The position numbers were made by a program, and so were the translations under genes. Below the pieces are notes generated by a model, which was not told where the DNA came from, ran no database searches, and worked only from the letters and a program-made list of their open reading frames with translations. A stretch of 64,000 nucleotides of DNA from Bradyrhizobium sp. JYMT SZCCT0180 (GTDB taxonomy: Bacteria; Pseudomonadota; Alphaproteobacteria; Rhizobiales; Xanthobacteraceae), in NCBI RefSeq assembly GCF_018130165.1, contig NZ_JAFCLZ010000001.1, forward strand, positions 1 through 64,000, in the 5' to 3' direction. Shown one piece after another: positions 1 to 8,475 of the stretch. Positions within the stretch are counted from its first letter, which is position 1. The number at the start of each line of letters is the position of its first letter.

Positions 1-206
1 GCAACGGGCGTCAGGACCACACGGTTTTGCCGTACGCCCGTCCACGCCATCGTCAGGCGTGAACCAGCGTCCACCGCATCCCGCCGCGCGTTCGTGACGT
101 GCGCACGCCCCTCTTGTCGGGCGGGACGCGACGATTCAAACCGCTGATTTGCCCGACGAGGAAAGTGGAATTTTGCCCGACGGGTTAATTTGTCGCAGAT
201 CTCGCC
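1..206. repeat. Dispersed intergenic repeat, partial copy
   Basis: No gene is visible here. The stretch resembles positions 36410-36600: both contain GGACCACACG, a TTTTGCCGTACGC or TTTCGCCGTACGC core, GCGTCCACCGCA, and a CGTGACG segment in the same order, with diverged spacers. I read this as the end of a dispersed non-coding element of a kind common in Bradyrhizobium genomes. The window edge cuts it, so its full length is unknown. Confidence 0.55.
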
Positions 207-324
207 GTCATTCCCCGATGCGCAATTGCGCATCTGAGGGATCGCGAAGCGAGAGAATCCATCGTGCGACAGTGCATGCGGCCTGATGGATTCCGGGCTC
301 GCGCTGCGCGCGCCCCGGAATGAC
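207..324. repeat. Palindromic intergenic repeat, family A copy 1
   Basis: The element starts with GTCATTCC and ends with GGAATGAC. Near its start it carries the palindrome GATGCGCAATTGCGCATC. A second copy with the same ends and the same core lies at 6401-6519. It sits just downstream of the histidine kinase stop codon, so it may fold in the transcript end. Confidence 0.75.
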
Positions 325-339
325 GAGGAGAGCCACGCA

Positions 340-1845
340 TCATTCCGCCGACGACTCCCGCGGCGCTTCGCGCGGGATGATGATCTGGATTTTCGTGCCG
401 GCGCCGGGTTTGGTTTCCAGATGAATCCGGCCGCCCAGACGATTGGTCACGATGTTGTGGACGATGTGCAGCCCGAGGCCGGTGTTGCCCTGGTCGCGCC
501 GGGTCGTGAAGAACGGGTCGAACACCTGGCGCTTGACCTCCGGGCTCATGCCGCAGCCGTTGTCTGAAAACAGCACCTCGACATTGCCCTTGCCCGATGC
601 CTGCGCCGCAATATGGACCGATCCCCCGCCACCGTCCGGGAAGGCGTGTGCCGCGGAATTGAGAACCAGGTTGGTGAGCACCTGGCCGTAAGGTCCGGGA
701 TAGCTGTTCATGACAAGATCGGGCTCGCATTCGACGGCGACCGTCAGGTTCTGACCTCGCAGCCCGAACCGTAATCCCCGGACGACCTGCTCGGTCACCT
801 CGCCGAGATCGAAGCGCCTGCGGTCCGAAACGTTGCGATCGGCCGCAACCTGCTTGAACGACTGGATCAGCTCGACCGCGTTGCCAAGATTGAACATGAT
901 CTGCGACGCCGCCTCGCGGCTGGCCGCAATGAATTCCGAGAGCGTCGAGCGGCGCACGTCGCCCTTGGCGAAGTCGGCTTCAAATCGTTTGGTCTTGTTG
1001 ATCAATGCCGAGGCCACGGTGAGGCTGGTGCCGACGGGCGTGTTGATCTCGTGCGCGACGCCCGCCACCAGCCGTCCCAGCGCGGCCAATTTCTCGGTCT
1101 GTACCAGACTGCCCTGCGCGGCGCGCAAATCGTCAAGCGATTGCGACAGCTGCCGGCTGCGTTCCTGCAACTCGGTGAACAGCCGCGTGTTCTCGATGGC
1201 GATGACCGCCTGACCGGCAAAGGTCTTCAGGAGCTCGACCTGCGCCTTGGGAAATAATTGCGGCTCCAGCCGCATCACCGCGATCGCGCCGATCGCGACC
1301 TCGTCGCGCAGCATCGGCACGATCAGGATGCTGCGATAGCCCGATGTCTTCTGCAGTTCGCTGTAGCCGCCGGAGACCAGCACATCCCGCTCATGCACGA
1401 CGCGCCGCTCGCGGATCGCCACCGAGATCAGATTCTTGCTGGTGAGCGGCGCCGGGTAGGCTTTGTGCACCGCCGCCACCGATGCCGCGGAAAACTGATC
1501 GTGCGCGACCAGGTGGACGTGGTCCCCGTCCCGGCGGTAGACGGCGCTCAGCACGCTCTGGCAGAGCCGCGCTGCGTTCCTGACGATCCGGTCGAACACC
1601 GGCGCAAGATCGGTCGGCGCGTCGGCGATAAGGCTCAGGACCTCGGATGTCGCGGCCTGGCGCTCTCTGGCTTGCTGAAGTTCGAGGGCAAGTGTTTCGA
1701 CTTCGGTTTGCGCCGGATTTTCGACGTCCGTTTTCGCTGACCTTAAGGCGCGCGCTACCTTTGGCGCAGTGCTGCGCTTTCGCGGCTTCGCCGTACGGCT
1801 TTGCGGCTTTTTTGATCCGCCGCCTGCTCCAGAACGTGGTGTCAT
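340..1845 (-). CDS. GAF-domain sensor histidine kinase
   Basis: This 501-residue protein is probably a cytoplasmic two-component sensor kinase. The first 40 residues are basic and low in complexity. A GAF-type sensor domain covers about 75-220, followed by a coiled-coil linker. The phosphoacceptor segment has His265 in VAHEINTPVG. The ATPase domain shows an N box (LTNLVLNSAAHAF), a G1 box (DNGCGM) and a G2 box (GLGLHIVHNIV). No membrane segment is evident. No response regulator is adjacent, so it is an orphan kinase and its partner and signal cannot be read from the sequence. It is transcribed away from the HAD gene, with about 200 bp between them. Confidence 0.88.
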   Translation of the reverse strand: MTPRSGAGGGSKKPQSRTAKPRKRSTAPKVARALRSAKTDVENPAQTEVETLALELQQARERQAATSEVLSLIADAPTDLAPVFDRIVRNAARLCQSVLSAVYRRDGDHVHLVAHDQFSAASVAAVHKAYPAPLTSKNLISVAIRERRVVHERDVLVSGGYSELQKTSGYRSILIVPMLRDEVAIGAIAVMRLEPQLFPKAQVELLKTFAGQAVIAIENTRLFTELQERSRQLSQSLDDLRAAQGSLVQTEKLAALGRLVAGVAHEINTPVGTSLTVASALINKTKRFEADFAKGDVRRSTLSEFIAASREAASQIMFNLGNAVELIQSFKQVAADRNVSDRRRFDLGEVTEQVVRGLRFGLRGQNLTVAVECEPDLVMNSYPGPYGQVLTNLVLNSAAHAFPDGGGGSVHIAAQASGKGNVEVLFSDNGCGMSPEVKRQVFDPFFTTRRDQGNTGLGLHIVHNIVTNRLGGRIHLETKPGAGTKIQIIIPREAPRESSAE

Positions 1846-2044
1846 TGCCTGCCCCGGGCCTCAAGATAAGCCATCGGATCGGCTTAGGCTAGTAACGGGA
1901 AACGGGGGGCGGTGGCTGCGCCGGATGAGACCTCACCGCGACATGGCTGGACTTGCCGCTGCATTGCCTTGCCGTGAATGACCCGTCGCAGGAACGAAAT
2001 CAAACGAACTTGTACAGGTTTGCCTTGGCCGCTAGCTTTGGATC

Positions 2045-2719
2045 ATGACGTGCTCCGTTCTTCTGGACCTCGACGGCACCTTGATCGATTCGTATCCCGG
2101 CATATTGGCAAGCTGCCTTGCGGCGCTGCGCGCCCTTGGACATGAACCGGGTGAAACCCTCGATATAAGACGCATCATCGGGCCGCCCCTCGAAGAGATC
2201 ATGCAAACCCTGCTGCAGTCCTACGGAGACGACAGGGTCGGTGAAGCCGTCATTGCCTATCGTCAGCACTACGGTGAAAGCGGGTTTCTCGGCAGCGTGC
2301 CCTATCCGGGAATCGGCAAATCCCTTGCAGAGATGAAGCGATGCGGATTGCGGATCTATCTCGCGACCTCGAAGCGGGAGATTTTCGCGAGGCCCATTCT
2401 GGAGCATCTGGGGTTTGCCACCTACTTCGATGGCATCCATGGCTCAGTGCCGAGCGGCGAGCTGGATCACAAGCCCGAGCTGCTCGCCCATATTCTGTCC
2501 AGGCATGGTCTGTCGCCGTCTCACAGCCTGATGGTCGGAGATCGCCGGCATGATATTTCCGGCGCCCATGCTGTCGGAATGCGCGGTCTTGGCGTGCTCT
2601 GGGGTTATGGCACAAGGGACGAACTTGAGACGGCCGGCGCAGACCAGTTGGTGGATTGCCCCGTCGATCTCGCCGGTACGGTCCTCTCGATGGTCAATGG
2701 GAAGCAATCCCCGGGCTAG
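2045..2719 (+). CDS. HAD-family phosphatase, phosphoglycolate phosphatase-like
   Basis: This 224-residue protein is a haloacid-dehalogenase superfamily hydrolase of the Gph/PGMB type. Motif I is DLDGTL with nucleophile Asp8 and acid/base Asp10. Motif II is the Thr in LATSKRE, motif III the Lys of DHKPELL, and motif IV the Asp of VGDRRHDISGA. The helical cap between motifs I and II has the size usual for subclass I phosphatases. The substrate cannot be named from sequence; phosphoglycolate is only the commonest for this group. The gene is monocistronic as far as can be seen, and its ribosome-binding site is weak (GGAT just before the ATG). Confidence 0.85.
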   Translation: MTCSVLLDLDGTLIDSYPGILASCLAALRALGHEPGETLDIRRIIGPPLEEIMQTLLQSYGDDRVGEAVIAYRQHYGESGFLGSVPYPGIGKSLAEMKRCGLRIYLATSKREIFARPILEHLGFATYFDGIHGSVPSGELDHKPELLAHILSRHGLSPSHSLMVGDRRHDISGAHAVGMRGLGVLWGYGTRDELETAGADQLVDCPVDLAGTVLSMVNGKQSPG

Positions 2720-2889
2720 GGCCGCACCAGCAACCGCGGTGCAGGATGCCAGGATGATCGATGTAGTCTGGCTATGGATGCCCGCATCTCGTCAGGTCGT
2801 CCCGGCACGTCGGCTTTGTGCGCGATAGCGGACGTAGCTTAATTGGCTGCGTCCCGCTAGCCGCATGACGGCCACCACCGTTGCGTTTC

Positions 2890-2903
2890 CAATTCATGAA
2901 TTG
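2890..2903. promoter_or_regulatory. 14-bp perfect palindrome upstream of the DUF4274-like gene
   Basis: CAATTCATGAATTG is its own reverse complement. It lies about 85 bp before the ATG at 2988 in an AT-richer stretch, a plausible place for an operator. There is no independent evidence for a binding protein. Confidence 0.3.
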
Positions 2904-2987
2904 CGCGCAAAGTATCGAGGCTGCAGGGTTAAAGAACCGGTAAATACTCTATCTTAGGTTTAGGCGGCAAATTGCAGCGAGGCCAGC

Positions 2988-4016
2988 ATGTCCGCCGACG
3001 GAATTCGACACCAGGCGCAGCCTGACAGCGACAGACTGTCGGACGAAGACATAACTCTTTACAGAGACCTCCTGCGCGACCGCGCCATGGTTCAGGGCTA
3101 CGCAGATCGGCCGTTCGAGGGGCTGTCGTGGGACTACTTTCTTGCGGACGTCGAGTTGGAAGCGCGCGCGGCGCGCATCAAGATGCGCGATCAGACTGTA
3201 GGGTCAATCTGCGACACGATACAGGTGCTGCCTCCAACCGCCATCGTCCGCCTGCGGGCGGCTCGCTACGCTTACTTCTCGCCCTTGGCTCCCGAGAACG
3301 AGGCTCAGGTCGATGAAGTCTTGCAACTGCTGGACGCCGCTACTGTAAAGCTGATGAGGCAGCGGCGGCATGCCGTTCATGCCGTCCAAGCCATCGAAGC
3401 CAAGCAGGAAGAAGCCAGAAAGGAAACGGCGGCACGGGAAGCGGCGCTTCTAGCGGAATGGTACGCGTGTCCATATTCCAAGCTCAGTTCAGAGCCTGAA
3501 GACTTCCTCCGCTGGATCAAGGTTCAGACCCCCGACACCTGGCACGTCATTGTAGAGAGCTGGGACTACAACGGCGGCGATCGTGATGACGTGATCGAGT
3601 GGATTTTCGACCAGCCGAACTGCGACCTCGGCACAGCCGCTCAATTCTTCTTCACCGCCGGGCTCGCCAATGAAGAGCCTGAGAAGCTCAGTCCGCTCTA
3701 TCGTCGCAGTTGGCACCTCATGAAGCGCATCGCGGACAACTGGCAAATCGGATTTTATGTGCGCAATGAACTGCAACACTCGGTGGAGCCTTCCGACATG
3801 ACGCACTACGATGAGCTGGTTGCTCGCCGGGAGGCAGAGGGTCGTCCGCTTCGGTGGAAGGTGCCGGGTCCGAAAGCGCGCCGATTTGGCGCGCGACGAC
3901 CAGTCTCGGCGTACTGGTATGAGCACGGCCATTTAAAGCTGGGTTTTGCCGCCTGGAAACGACAGCGCGAGCGCTCGGGGTGTGGCAAGGACTTTCCTTG
4001 TTGTTGCGCGGCATAG
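2988..4016 (+). CDS. DUF4274-like protein
   Basis: This 342-residue protein has no signal peptide or membrane segment. The first half is charged and helical, with a long coiled-coil-like stretch around residues 120-160 (QAIEAKQEEARKETAAREAA). Residues from about 175 to 230 (the WDYNGGD region, then CDLGTAAQFFFTAG) resemble DUF4274, a domain of unknown function. The tail is unusual: basic and aromatic, ending in a cysteine-rich CGKDFPCCCAA. Codon use looks less GC-biased than in its neighbours, which may mean acquisition. The start is the ATG with GAGG six bases upstream. The role is unknown. Confidence 0.6.
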   Translation: MSADGIRHQAQPDSDRLSDEDITLYRDLLRDRAMVQGYADRPFEGLSWDYFLADVELEARAARIKMRDQTVGSICDTIQVLPPTAIVRLRAARYAYFSPLAPENEAQVDEVLQLLDAATVKLMRQRRHAVHAVQAIEAKQEEARKETAAREAALLAEWYACPYSKLSSEPEDFLRWIKVQTPDTWHVIVESWDYNGGDRDDVIEWIFDQPNCDLGTAAQFFFTAGLANEEPEKLSPLYRRSWHLMKRIADNWQIGFYVRNELQHSVEPSDMTHYDELVARREAEGRPLRWKVPGPKARRFGARRPVSAYWYEHGHLKLGFAAWKRQRERSGCGKDFPCCCAA

Positions 4017-4091
4017 TCGCCACGCGTGATGCTGCTGAATGGAAGTCCGCCTGGGGTATCTGATGGATTGCAACCGCGGCCCGGCGAGTAA

Positions 4092-4943
4092 CTAGCCTTT
4101 GCTCGGTGACCAGCCATAAGCCTTGGCGCAGGCACCGCCCATCAACATCGCGCGCTCGGTATCGCTGAGGCGATCCGTCTTGAGGAAGGGCGTGACGGCC
4201 TGCTCGTAATTGACGACGGCGAAGGCGCGGGTCCAGTCGGTGCCCCACAGGCAGCGGTCAAAACCCCAGGCGTCGAACACGCGGGCCAGCGGGTTCCAGA
4301 TGTCAGAGAATGGATGCGGCTCCTTGGACAGCGTGCAGGCGCCGCTGACCTTGATCACCACGTTCTTGCGTTTGGCGAGCGCCAGCACCTTGGGCAGTTC
4401 GGCCCAAGGGGACCAGGGCTGCGCGGGCGCCGGCGGCGTGCGCGGCTGCAGGATGCCGAGATGGTCGAGGATGAAGCGCGTGTCGGGATGACGATCGACC
4501 AGCGCCGTGCCGGCGTCGAGATTATCCCAGCACAGCAGGTTGACCGGAAAGTCATGTTGAACGGCCGCGCGCGCAATGCGGTCGATGCCGGGGTGACCGG
4601 GCTCGCGCTTGTTCTCCCTGGTCAGCATGATCCGGATGCCGACCGCGCCCGGCGTCTTCTTCCAGTCGGCGACGACGTCGGCGACGTTGGGATCATCGGG
4701 GTCGACCGGCTTGACGATGGCGAGCCGGTTGGGATGAGCACGCGCCACTTCGACGGCATAGCTGGCGTCGTAGCGGTACATCGAAAAGGCCGAGATGAAG
4801 ATCGCGCCGTCGACGCCGACCTTGTCCATCGCCGCCACCATCTCGTCACCGGTGACGTGATCGGGCCAGTTCGGCACCGTGGCCCAGGGCCGCTTCGCCG
4901 TGTTCGCCTCATAGGCATGAACCTGGGAATCGATAATCGCCAT
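4092..4943 (-). CDS. Amidohydrolase-2 family metal-dependent hydrolase
   Basis: This 283-residue protein is a TIM-barrel hydrolase of the amidohydrolase_2 group, which includes pyrone-dicarboxylate lactonase and ACMSD-like enzymes. The N-terminal metal motif is IIDSQVHAYE, with Gln where many members have a second His. FILDHLG carries the later His, and LWGTDWTR near residue 245 holds the conserved Asp. I chose the ATG at 4943 because GGAGGAACTGCCCG lies directly upstream; the frame stays open further but without a better start. Its end is convergent with the DUF4274-like gene. The substrate is unknown; lactones or aromatic breakdown products are typical of the family. Confidence 0.82.
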   Translation of the reverse strand: MAIIDSQVHAYEANTAKRPWATVPNWPDHVTGDEMVAAMDKVGVDGAIFISAFSMYRYDASYAVEVARAHPNRLAIVKPVDPDDPNVADVVADWKKTPGAVGIRIMLTRENKREPGHPGIDRIARAAVQHDFPVNLLCWDNLDAGTALVDRHPDTRFILDHLGILQPRTPPAPAQPWSPWAELPKVLALAKRKNVVIKVSGACTLSKEPHPFSDIWNPLARVFDAWGFDRCLWGTDWTRAFAVVNYEQAVTPFLKTDRLSDTERAMLMGGACAKAYGWSPSKG

Positions 4944-5040
4944 CGGGCAGTTCCTCCGTTTTGGCGATTTTGGACAGCGCAGCAGGTGCGTGTCCAGTGG
5001 GCCAAAGCGCGGGGAAGCGTTGCGCGGATTGCAGCCGGCG

Positions 5041-6315
5041 TCAGCGCTCCCGCGCCACCGCCTGCCAGCCGATGTCGCGGCGGCAGAAGCCTTCCGGCCA
5101 GTTGATGCGGCCGACGGCCGCATAGGCGCGGCTCTGCGCCTCGGTCACCGTCTTGCCCATGGCGCAGACGTTGAGCACGCGGCCGCCGCTGGCGAGAATT
5201 TTTCCGTCCTTCTCGACCGTGCCGGCGTGGAAGATTTCGACGCCCTCGATCTTCGCAGCGTCGTCGAGACCAGAGATCACCGAGCCCTTGCCATAGCTGC
5301 CGGGATAACCTTTGGTCGCCATGATCACGGTCAGCGCCACATCGTCGAACCAGCGCAGGCTGAAATTCTTCAATTGGCCGTCGGCGCTGGCGATCAGCGC
5401 CGGCAAGATATCCGACATCATCCGCATCACCAGCACCTGGGTTTCGGGGTCGCCGAAGCGGGCGTTGTATTCGACGAGTTTCGGGCCGTCTTTCGTCACC
5501 ATCACGCCGGCAAAGAGCACGCCCTTGTAGGGCGATCCCATCGCTTTCATCGCGCGCAGCGTCGGATGGATCATCTCGTCCATGACGCGCGCGCACATCG
5601 CGTCCGTCATGACCGGCGCCGGCGAATAGGCGCCCATGCCGCCGGTGTTCGGGCCCTGGTCACCATCGAAGGCGCGCTTGTGGTCCTGTGCGGTCGCCAG
5701 CGGCAGCGCGTGCTCGCCGTCGCACAGCGCGAAGAACGAGGCTTCCTCGCCGACCATGAATTCCTCGACCACGACCTCGGCGCCCGCCTCGCCAAGACCG
5801 CCGCCGAACATCATGTCCACCGCATCAAGCGCTTCCTGCTCCGTCATCGCGACGACGACGCCCTTGCCGGCCGCGAGGCCGTCGGCCTTGATCACGATCG
5901 GCGCGCCCTGCTTGCGGATATAGGCTTTTGCCTTTTCGGCGTCGGTGAAATGCTCATAGGCCGCGGTCGGAATGTTGTTGTCGCGGCACAGCGTCTTGGT
6001 GAAGCTCTTCGAGCTCTCGAGCCGGCCTGCGGCCTGGGTCGGGCCGAACGCCTTGAAGCCGGCGGCGTTGAGATCGTCGACGATCCCGGCGGCGATCGGC
6101 GCATCCGGGCCGACCACGACGAAGCCCACCTTGTTGGCCTTGCAGAAATCGACCACGGCCGGGTGGTCGGTGATGTCGATCGCGACGCATTCGGCGTCCT
6201 GGGCGATGCCGGCATTGCCCGGCGCGCACCACAATTTGGTGAGCAGCGGGGACGCGGCGATCTTCCATGCCAGAGCATGTTCGCGGCCGCCGGAACCGAG
6301 CAGGAGGATGTTCAT
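5041..6315 (-). CDS. purD: Phosphoribosylamine-glycine ligase
   Basis: PurD joins phosphoribosylamine and glycine with ATP in the second step of de novo purine synthesis. The 424-residue length matches the family. The N-terminus [17 protein letters not shown] is the standard PurD start. The ATP-grasp region contains [17 protein letters not shown] at about 135-150, then [10 protein letters not shown], the family signature [14 protein letters not shown], and the metal-binding [10 protein letters not shown]. The ATG at 6315 is preferred over an upstream in-frame start because it begins the conserved strand. No other purine gene is nearby. A palindromic repeat lies upstream at 6401-6519. Confidence 0.97.
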   Translation of the reverse strand: MNILLLGSGGREHALAWKIAASPLLTKLWCAPGNAGIAQDAECVAIDITDHPAVVDFCKANKVGFVVVGPDAPIAAGIVDDLNAAGFKAFGPTQAAGRLESSKSFTKTLCRDNNIPTAAYEHFTDAEKAKAYIRKQGAPIVIKADGLAAGKGVVVAMTEQEALDAVDMMFGGGLGEAGAEVVVEEFMVGEEASFFALCDGEHALPLATAQDHKRAFDGDQGPNTGGMGAYSPAPVMTDAMCARVMDEMIHPTLRAMKAMGSPYKGVLFAGVMVTKDGPKLVEYNARFGDPETQVLVMRMMSDILPALIASADGQLKNFSLRWFDDVALTVIMATKGYPGSYGKGSVISGLDDAAKIEGVEIFHAGTVEKDGKILASGGRVLNVCAMGKTVTEAQSRAYAAVGRINWPEGFCRRDIGWQAVARER

Positions 6316-6400
6316 GTGTTTGGCCAGATGTGGGAACCGATGGCCAGTCGGTCGCACGAATCTCCCGCCGTCTGCAAGGGGATATCAACAGGCCTCGGTC

Positions 6401-6519
6401 GTCATTCCCCGATGCGCAATTGCGCATCTGAGGGCGCGCGCAGCGCGAGCCCGGAATCCATACTCCCGATGGTGGTTATGGATTCCGGGCCTGCGCCAAG
6501 CGGCGCATCCCGGAATGAC
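6401..6519. repeat. Palindromic intergenic repeat, family A copy 2
   Basis: It has the same ends (GTCATTCC and GGAATGAC) and the same GATGCGCAATTGCGCATC core as the copy at 207-324. It also holds an internal GAATCC-to-GGATTC arm pair around 6455-6488. It sits between the winged-helix gene and purD, both read leftward. Confidence 0.78.
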
Positions 6520-6533
6520 GGACAGAGTTGGGC

Positions 6534-6833
6534 CTACCTTCCCGACCCCGCGATGATCTCCCGGAGCGTCGCGACGTGGCGGGCGAAGGCGCCGCGCCCG
6601 GCGGCGGTCGATGTCACCGTGGTCTGCGGCTTCTTGCCGACGAAGGCTTTGGTCACGGCGACGTAACCGGCCTTCGCCAGCGTCTCGATGTGGGCGCCCA
6701 GATTGCCGTCGGTGGCGCCGGTGAGCTTCTTCAGCTGGGTGAAATCAAGCCCCTGCCCGTCCGGCAGCGCGGTGAGCGCCGCCATGATCCGCAGCCGCAG
6801 CGGCTGGTGGATGACCTCGTCGAGCTCGGCCAT
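6534..6833 (-). CDS. Winged-helix transcriptional regulator
   Basis: This 99-residue protein matches the small winged-helix DNA-binding group (HTH_34 type, distantly MarR/ArsR-like). LRLRIMAAL starts helix 1. The recognition helix lies near DFTQLKKLTGATDGNLGAHI, and the wing near VAVTKAFVGKKPQTTVTST. It is the last gene of a three-gene leftward operon: the preceding stop and this ATG are arranged TGACATG, one base apart, so translation is likely coupled. It may regulate its own operon through the palindromes at 8419-8454, though those look more like TetR-type sites. The first ATG in the frame is far upstream inside the previous gene, so 6833 is the start. Confidence 0.85.
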   Translation of the reverse strand: MAELDEVIHQPLRLRIMAALTALPDGQGLDFTQLKKLTGATDGNLGAHIETLAKAGYVAVTKAFVGKKPQTTVTSTAAGRGAFARHVATLREIIAGSGR

Positions 6834-6834
6834 G

Positions 6835-7386
6835 TCAGCTCCGCCGCATCCAGAGTCCGCCGACAATGAGTCCGCCGCCGTGCGCCACCGCCATCCACAG
6901 CAGGAAGGCCGCATCGATGTAGTAGTAGCCGATCAGCGTCAAGGCCGTCGTGCAGATCGCGATCGCGATGAACGCGTAACCGAACCACAGCCCGGCGATC
7001 GCATAGAACAGCATGCCATAGAGGGCCCAGAACACGATGGTTTGGCGCGGCCCGAAGTTGCCGAGCACGACCGAGCAGAAGATACCGAAGGCACCGATCA
7101 GCAGGAAGGTGATCAACGAGCGGATCGGAAAGGGCTTGCCGCCAGAGCGCATGTTCGTGAATACGCCAATGGCGATGGAGACGACGAGACCCGTGAGATT
7201 GGTTGCCGTCCAGATCGTGTAGCCCTGGCGCGGCCAAGTATAGTTGGCGATGTAGGCTGCAAACAACAGCACGCCCCACATGGCGACGATGAGGCCGGAA
7301 ATCCGGTAGATCCGCGATTGGCGAACGCGCTGGACGACGTCGTTGATGTCGGCGAGCGCTTCCGAGGCTTGTTGGCTGTCGATCAT
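6835..7386 (-). CDS. Small multi-pass membrane protein, unknown function
   Basis: This 183-residue protein has a short N-terminal cytoplasmic helix (EALADINDVVQRVRQSR) and about five hydrophobic segments, beginning ISGLIVAMWGVLLFAAYIA and ending near AFLLWMAVAHGGGLIVGGLW. An alternative GTG start at 7401 would add five residues; that GTG overlaps the hydrolase stop as GTGA. It sits between a lipase-like hydrolase and a winged-helix regulator, with overlaps or one-base gaps on both sides. Such membrane protein and HTH_34 pairs recur in bacteria, and a sensor role is possible but not shown. I do not recognise a named family. Confidence 0.75.
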   Translation of the reverse strand: MIDSQQASEALADINDVVQRVRQSRIYRISGLIVAMWGVLLFAAYIANYTWPRQGYTIWTATNLTGLVVSIAIGVFTNMRSGGKPFPIRSLITFLLIGAFGIFCSVVLGNFGPRQTIVFWALYGMLFYAIAGLWFGYAFIAIAICTTALTLIGYYYIDAAFLLWMAVAHGGGLIVGGLWMRRS

Positions 7387-7397
7387 GATCTCAGGTC

Positions 7398-8393
7398 TCA
7401 CCGGGTTGCGATATCTTCGGATATCACGGAAACCGCCGCCGCCGTGCTGACGACATCCATGTGATTGGTGTTCTCGAGGATGCGGACATCGATGTTCGCC
7501 TTTGGCGAGCGACGGACCGTTTCCTCATACTTGCCCGACTGCATCAGTTCGTCATTGGCGCCGGCAATCAGCGTCAGCGGGCCCTTGGCCGCGTCGAGAT
7601 CGACGCGATAGTCGCGATGCGTTCCGAAGTTGGCGAGCAGACGGAAGGAATATTCCGCCGTCAGGATGCGTGTCGTATTGGGCGGCACCGCAAAGGCAAT
7701 CACCGGAAGCTGTTCGCAGCATGGCAGGCCAGCCGCATGCAGCAGGCTCAAGGCGATGATGCGCGGCATATTGGGACTGGCCCAGCCGGCGGCGTTCTCC
7801 CGGCTGGAGGCCGCCTTGGTGCCAAGATACGGCGACAGCAGCACTGTGCGCGTGAACAGGTTCTGGATCGGCGAACCCGCCACCCGCAATGCGAACGCGC
7901 CGCCCGACGAATGCCCGACCAATGTCAGCGGTGCGGATGGGATTGTCGTTCGGATGAATCCAACGAGGTCGGCCATGTCGTCTTCGAGTTGACCGATATA
8001 GCCGATGTCGCCGCGCGTGCCGGACGAACCGTGGCCGCGAATATCAGGCACGAAGCTTTCGACCCCGTGCGCCGCAAGGCTCTTGGCGAGCGGATGCACC
8101 GCGAGGCTGGAACCGGATGAGCCGTGGACCAGAATAGCCACGCGGCCTGTTGTCGGCTCGCGCGGAGCATAGCGGCGATACGCGAGCCGCGATCCGTCCC
8201 GGGCCTGGAACGTGAGAACGGGGGGAATGCCCTCGCGATCGCCGGCGCGTACCGTTTCGGAAATGAAGGCCAGGGTCGGCGGCTTTGTCACCGGCCGGGC
8301 AATCATGCCGACCAGCAGCAGCGAGACCAGGCCCGCGGCGGCGAGGCCCCAGACAACCAGCTTGAAAAATCTCGACATGATCGCAGCCGCCAT
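7398..8393 (-). CDS. Alpha/beta hydrolase, lysophospholipase-like, membrane-anchored
   Basis: This 331-residue protein begins with one hydrophobic segment (about residues 10-30), so it is probably anchored in the inner membrane facing the periplasm. The hydrolase fold follows: VAILVHGSSGSS near the oxyanion hole, DIRGHG, nucleophile Ser in GHSSGG, acid Asp in IAGANDELM, and His in ENTNHMD. This order matches the serine aminopeptidase/monoglyceride-lipase group. It is the first gene of the operon that continues into the membrane protein and the winged-helix regulator. Just before its start lie two tandem palindromes, so expression is probably repressed by a dimeric regulator. The substrate is unknown. 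Confidence 0.84.
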   Translation of the reverse strand: MAAAIMSRFFKLVVWGLAAAGLVSLLLVGMIARPVTKPPTLAFISETVRAGDREGIPPVLTFQARDGSRLAYRRYAPREPTTGRVAILVHGSSGSSLAVHPLAKSLAAHGVESFVPDIRGHGSSGTRGDIGYIGQLEDDMADLVGFIRTTIPSAPLTLVGHSSGGAFALRVAGSPIQNLFTRTVLLSPYLGTKAASSRENAAGWASPNMPRIIALSLLHAAGLPCCEQLPVIAFAVPPNTTRILTAEYSFRLLANFGTHRDYRVDLDAAKGPLTLIAGANDELMQSGKYEETVRRSPKANIDVRILENTNHMDVVSTAAAVSVISEDIATR

Positions 8394-8418
8394 GATGGGA
8401 ACGCCCTCTGTTTACCTC

Positions 8419-8454
8419 ATTACAGATTACTCTGTAATACAGAGTACTCTGATA
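8419..8454. promoter_or_regulatory. Tandem palindromic operator between a hydrolase operon and xseA
   Basis: The sequence holds ATTACAGA-TTAC-TCTGTAAT (8419-8438), a perfect 8-bp inverted repeat with a 4-bp spacer. It is followed by a second site containing the perfect palindrome CAGAGTACTCTG (8440-8451). The two 17-bp units are direct repeats of each other (TACAGATTACTCTGTAA and TACAGAGTACTCTGATA). The layout is typical of TetR-family operators bound by two dimers. The site is 26 bp from the hydrolase ATG and 22 bp from the xseA start, so it could affect both. Confidence 0.7.
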
Positions 8455-8475
8455 TGCAAGTCCTGATTTGCGGGG

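Noticed and set aside
2822-2870. Possible tRNA-like stretch (GGACGTAGCTTAATTGGC)
   Set aside because: It resembles a D-arm (TAGCTTAATTGGC) but there is no T-arm (GTTCGANTC) or acceptor stem pairing.
4990-6666. 558-residue open frame on the + strand opposite purD
   Set aside because: It is rich in Arg/His/Ala with no domain, and purD on the other strand is certain. High GC creates such antisense frames.
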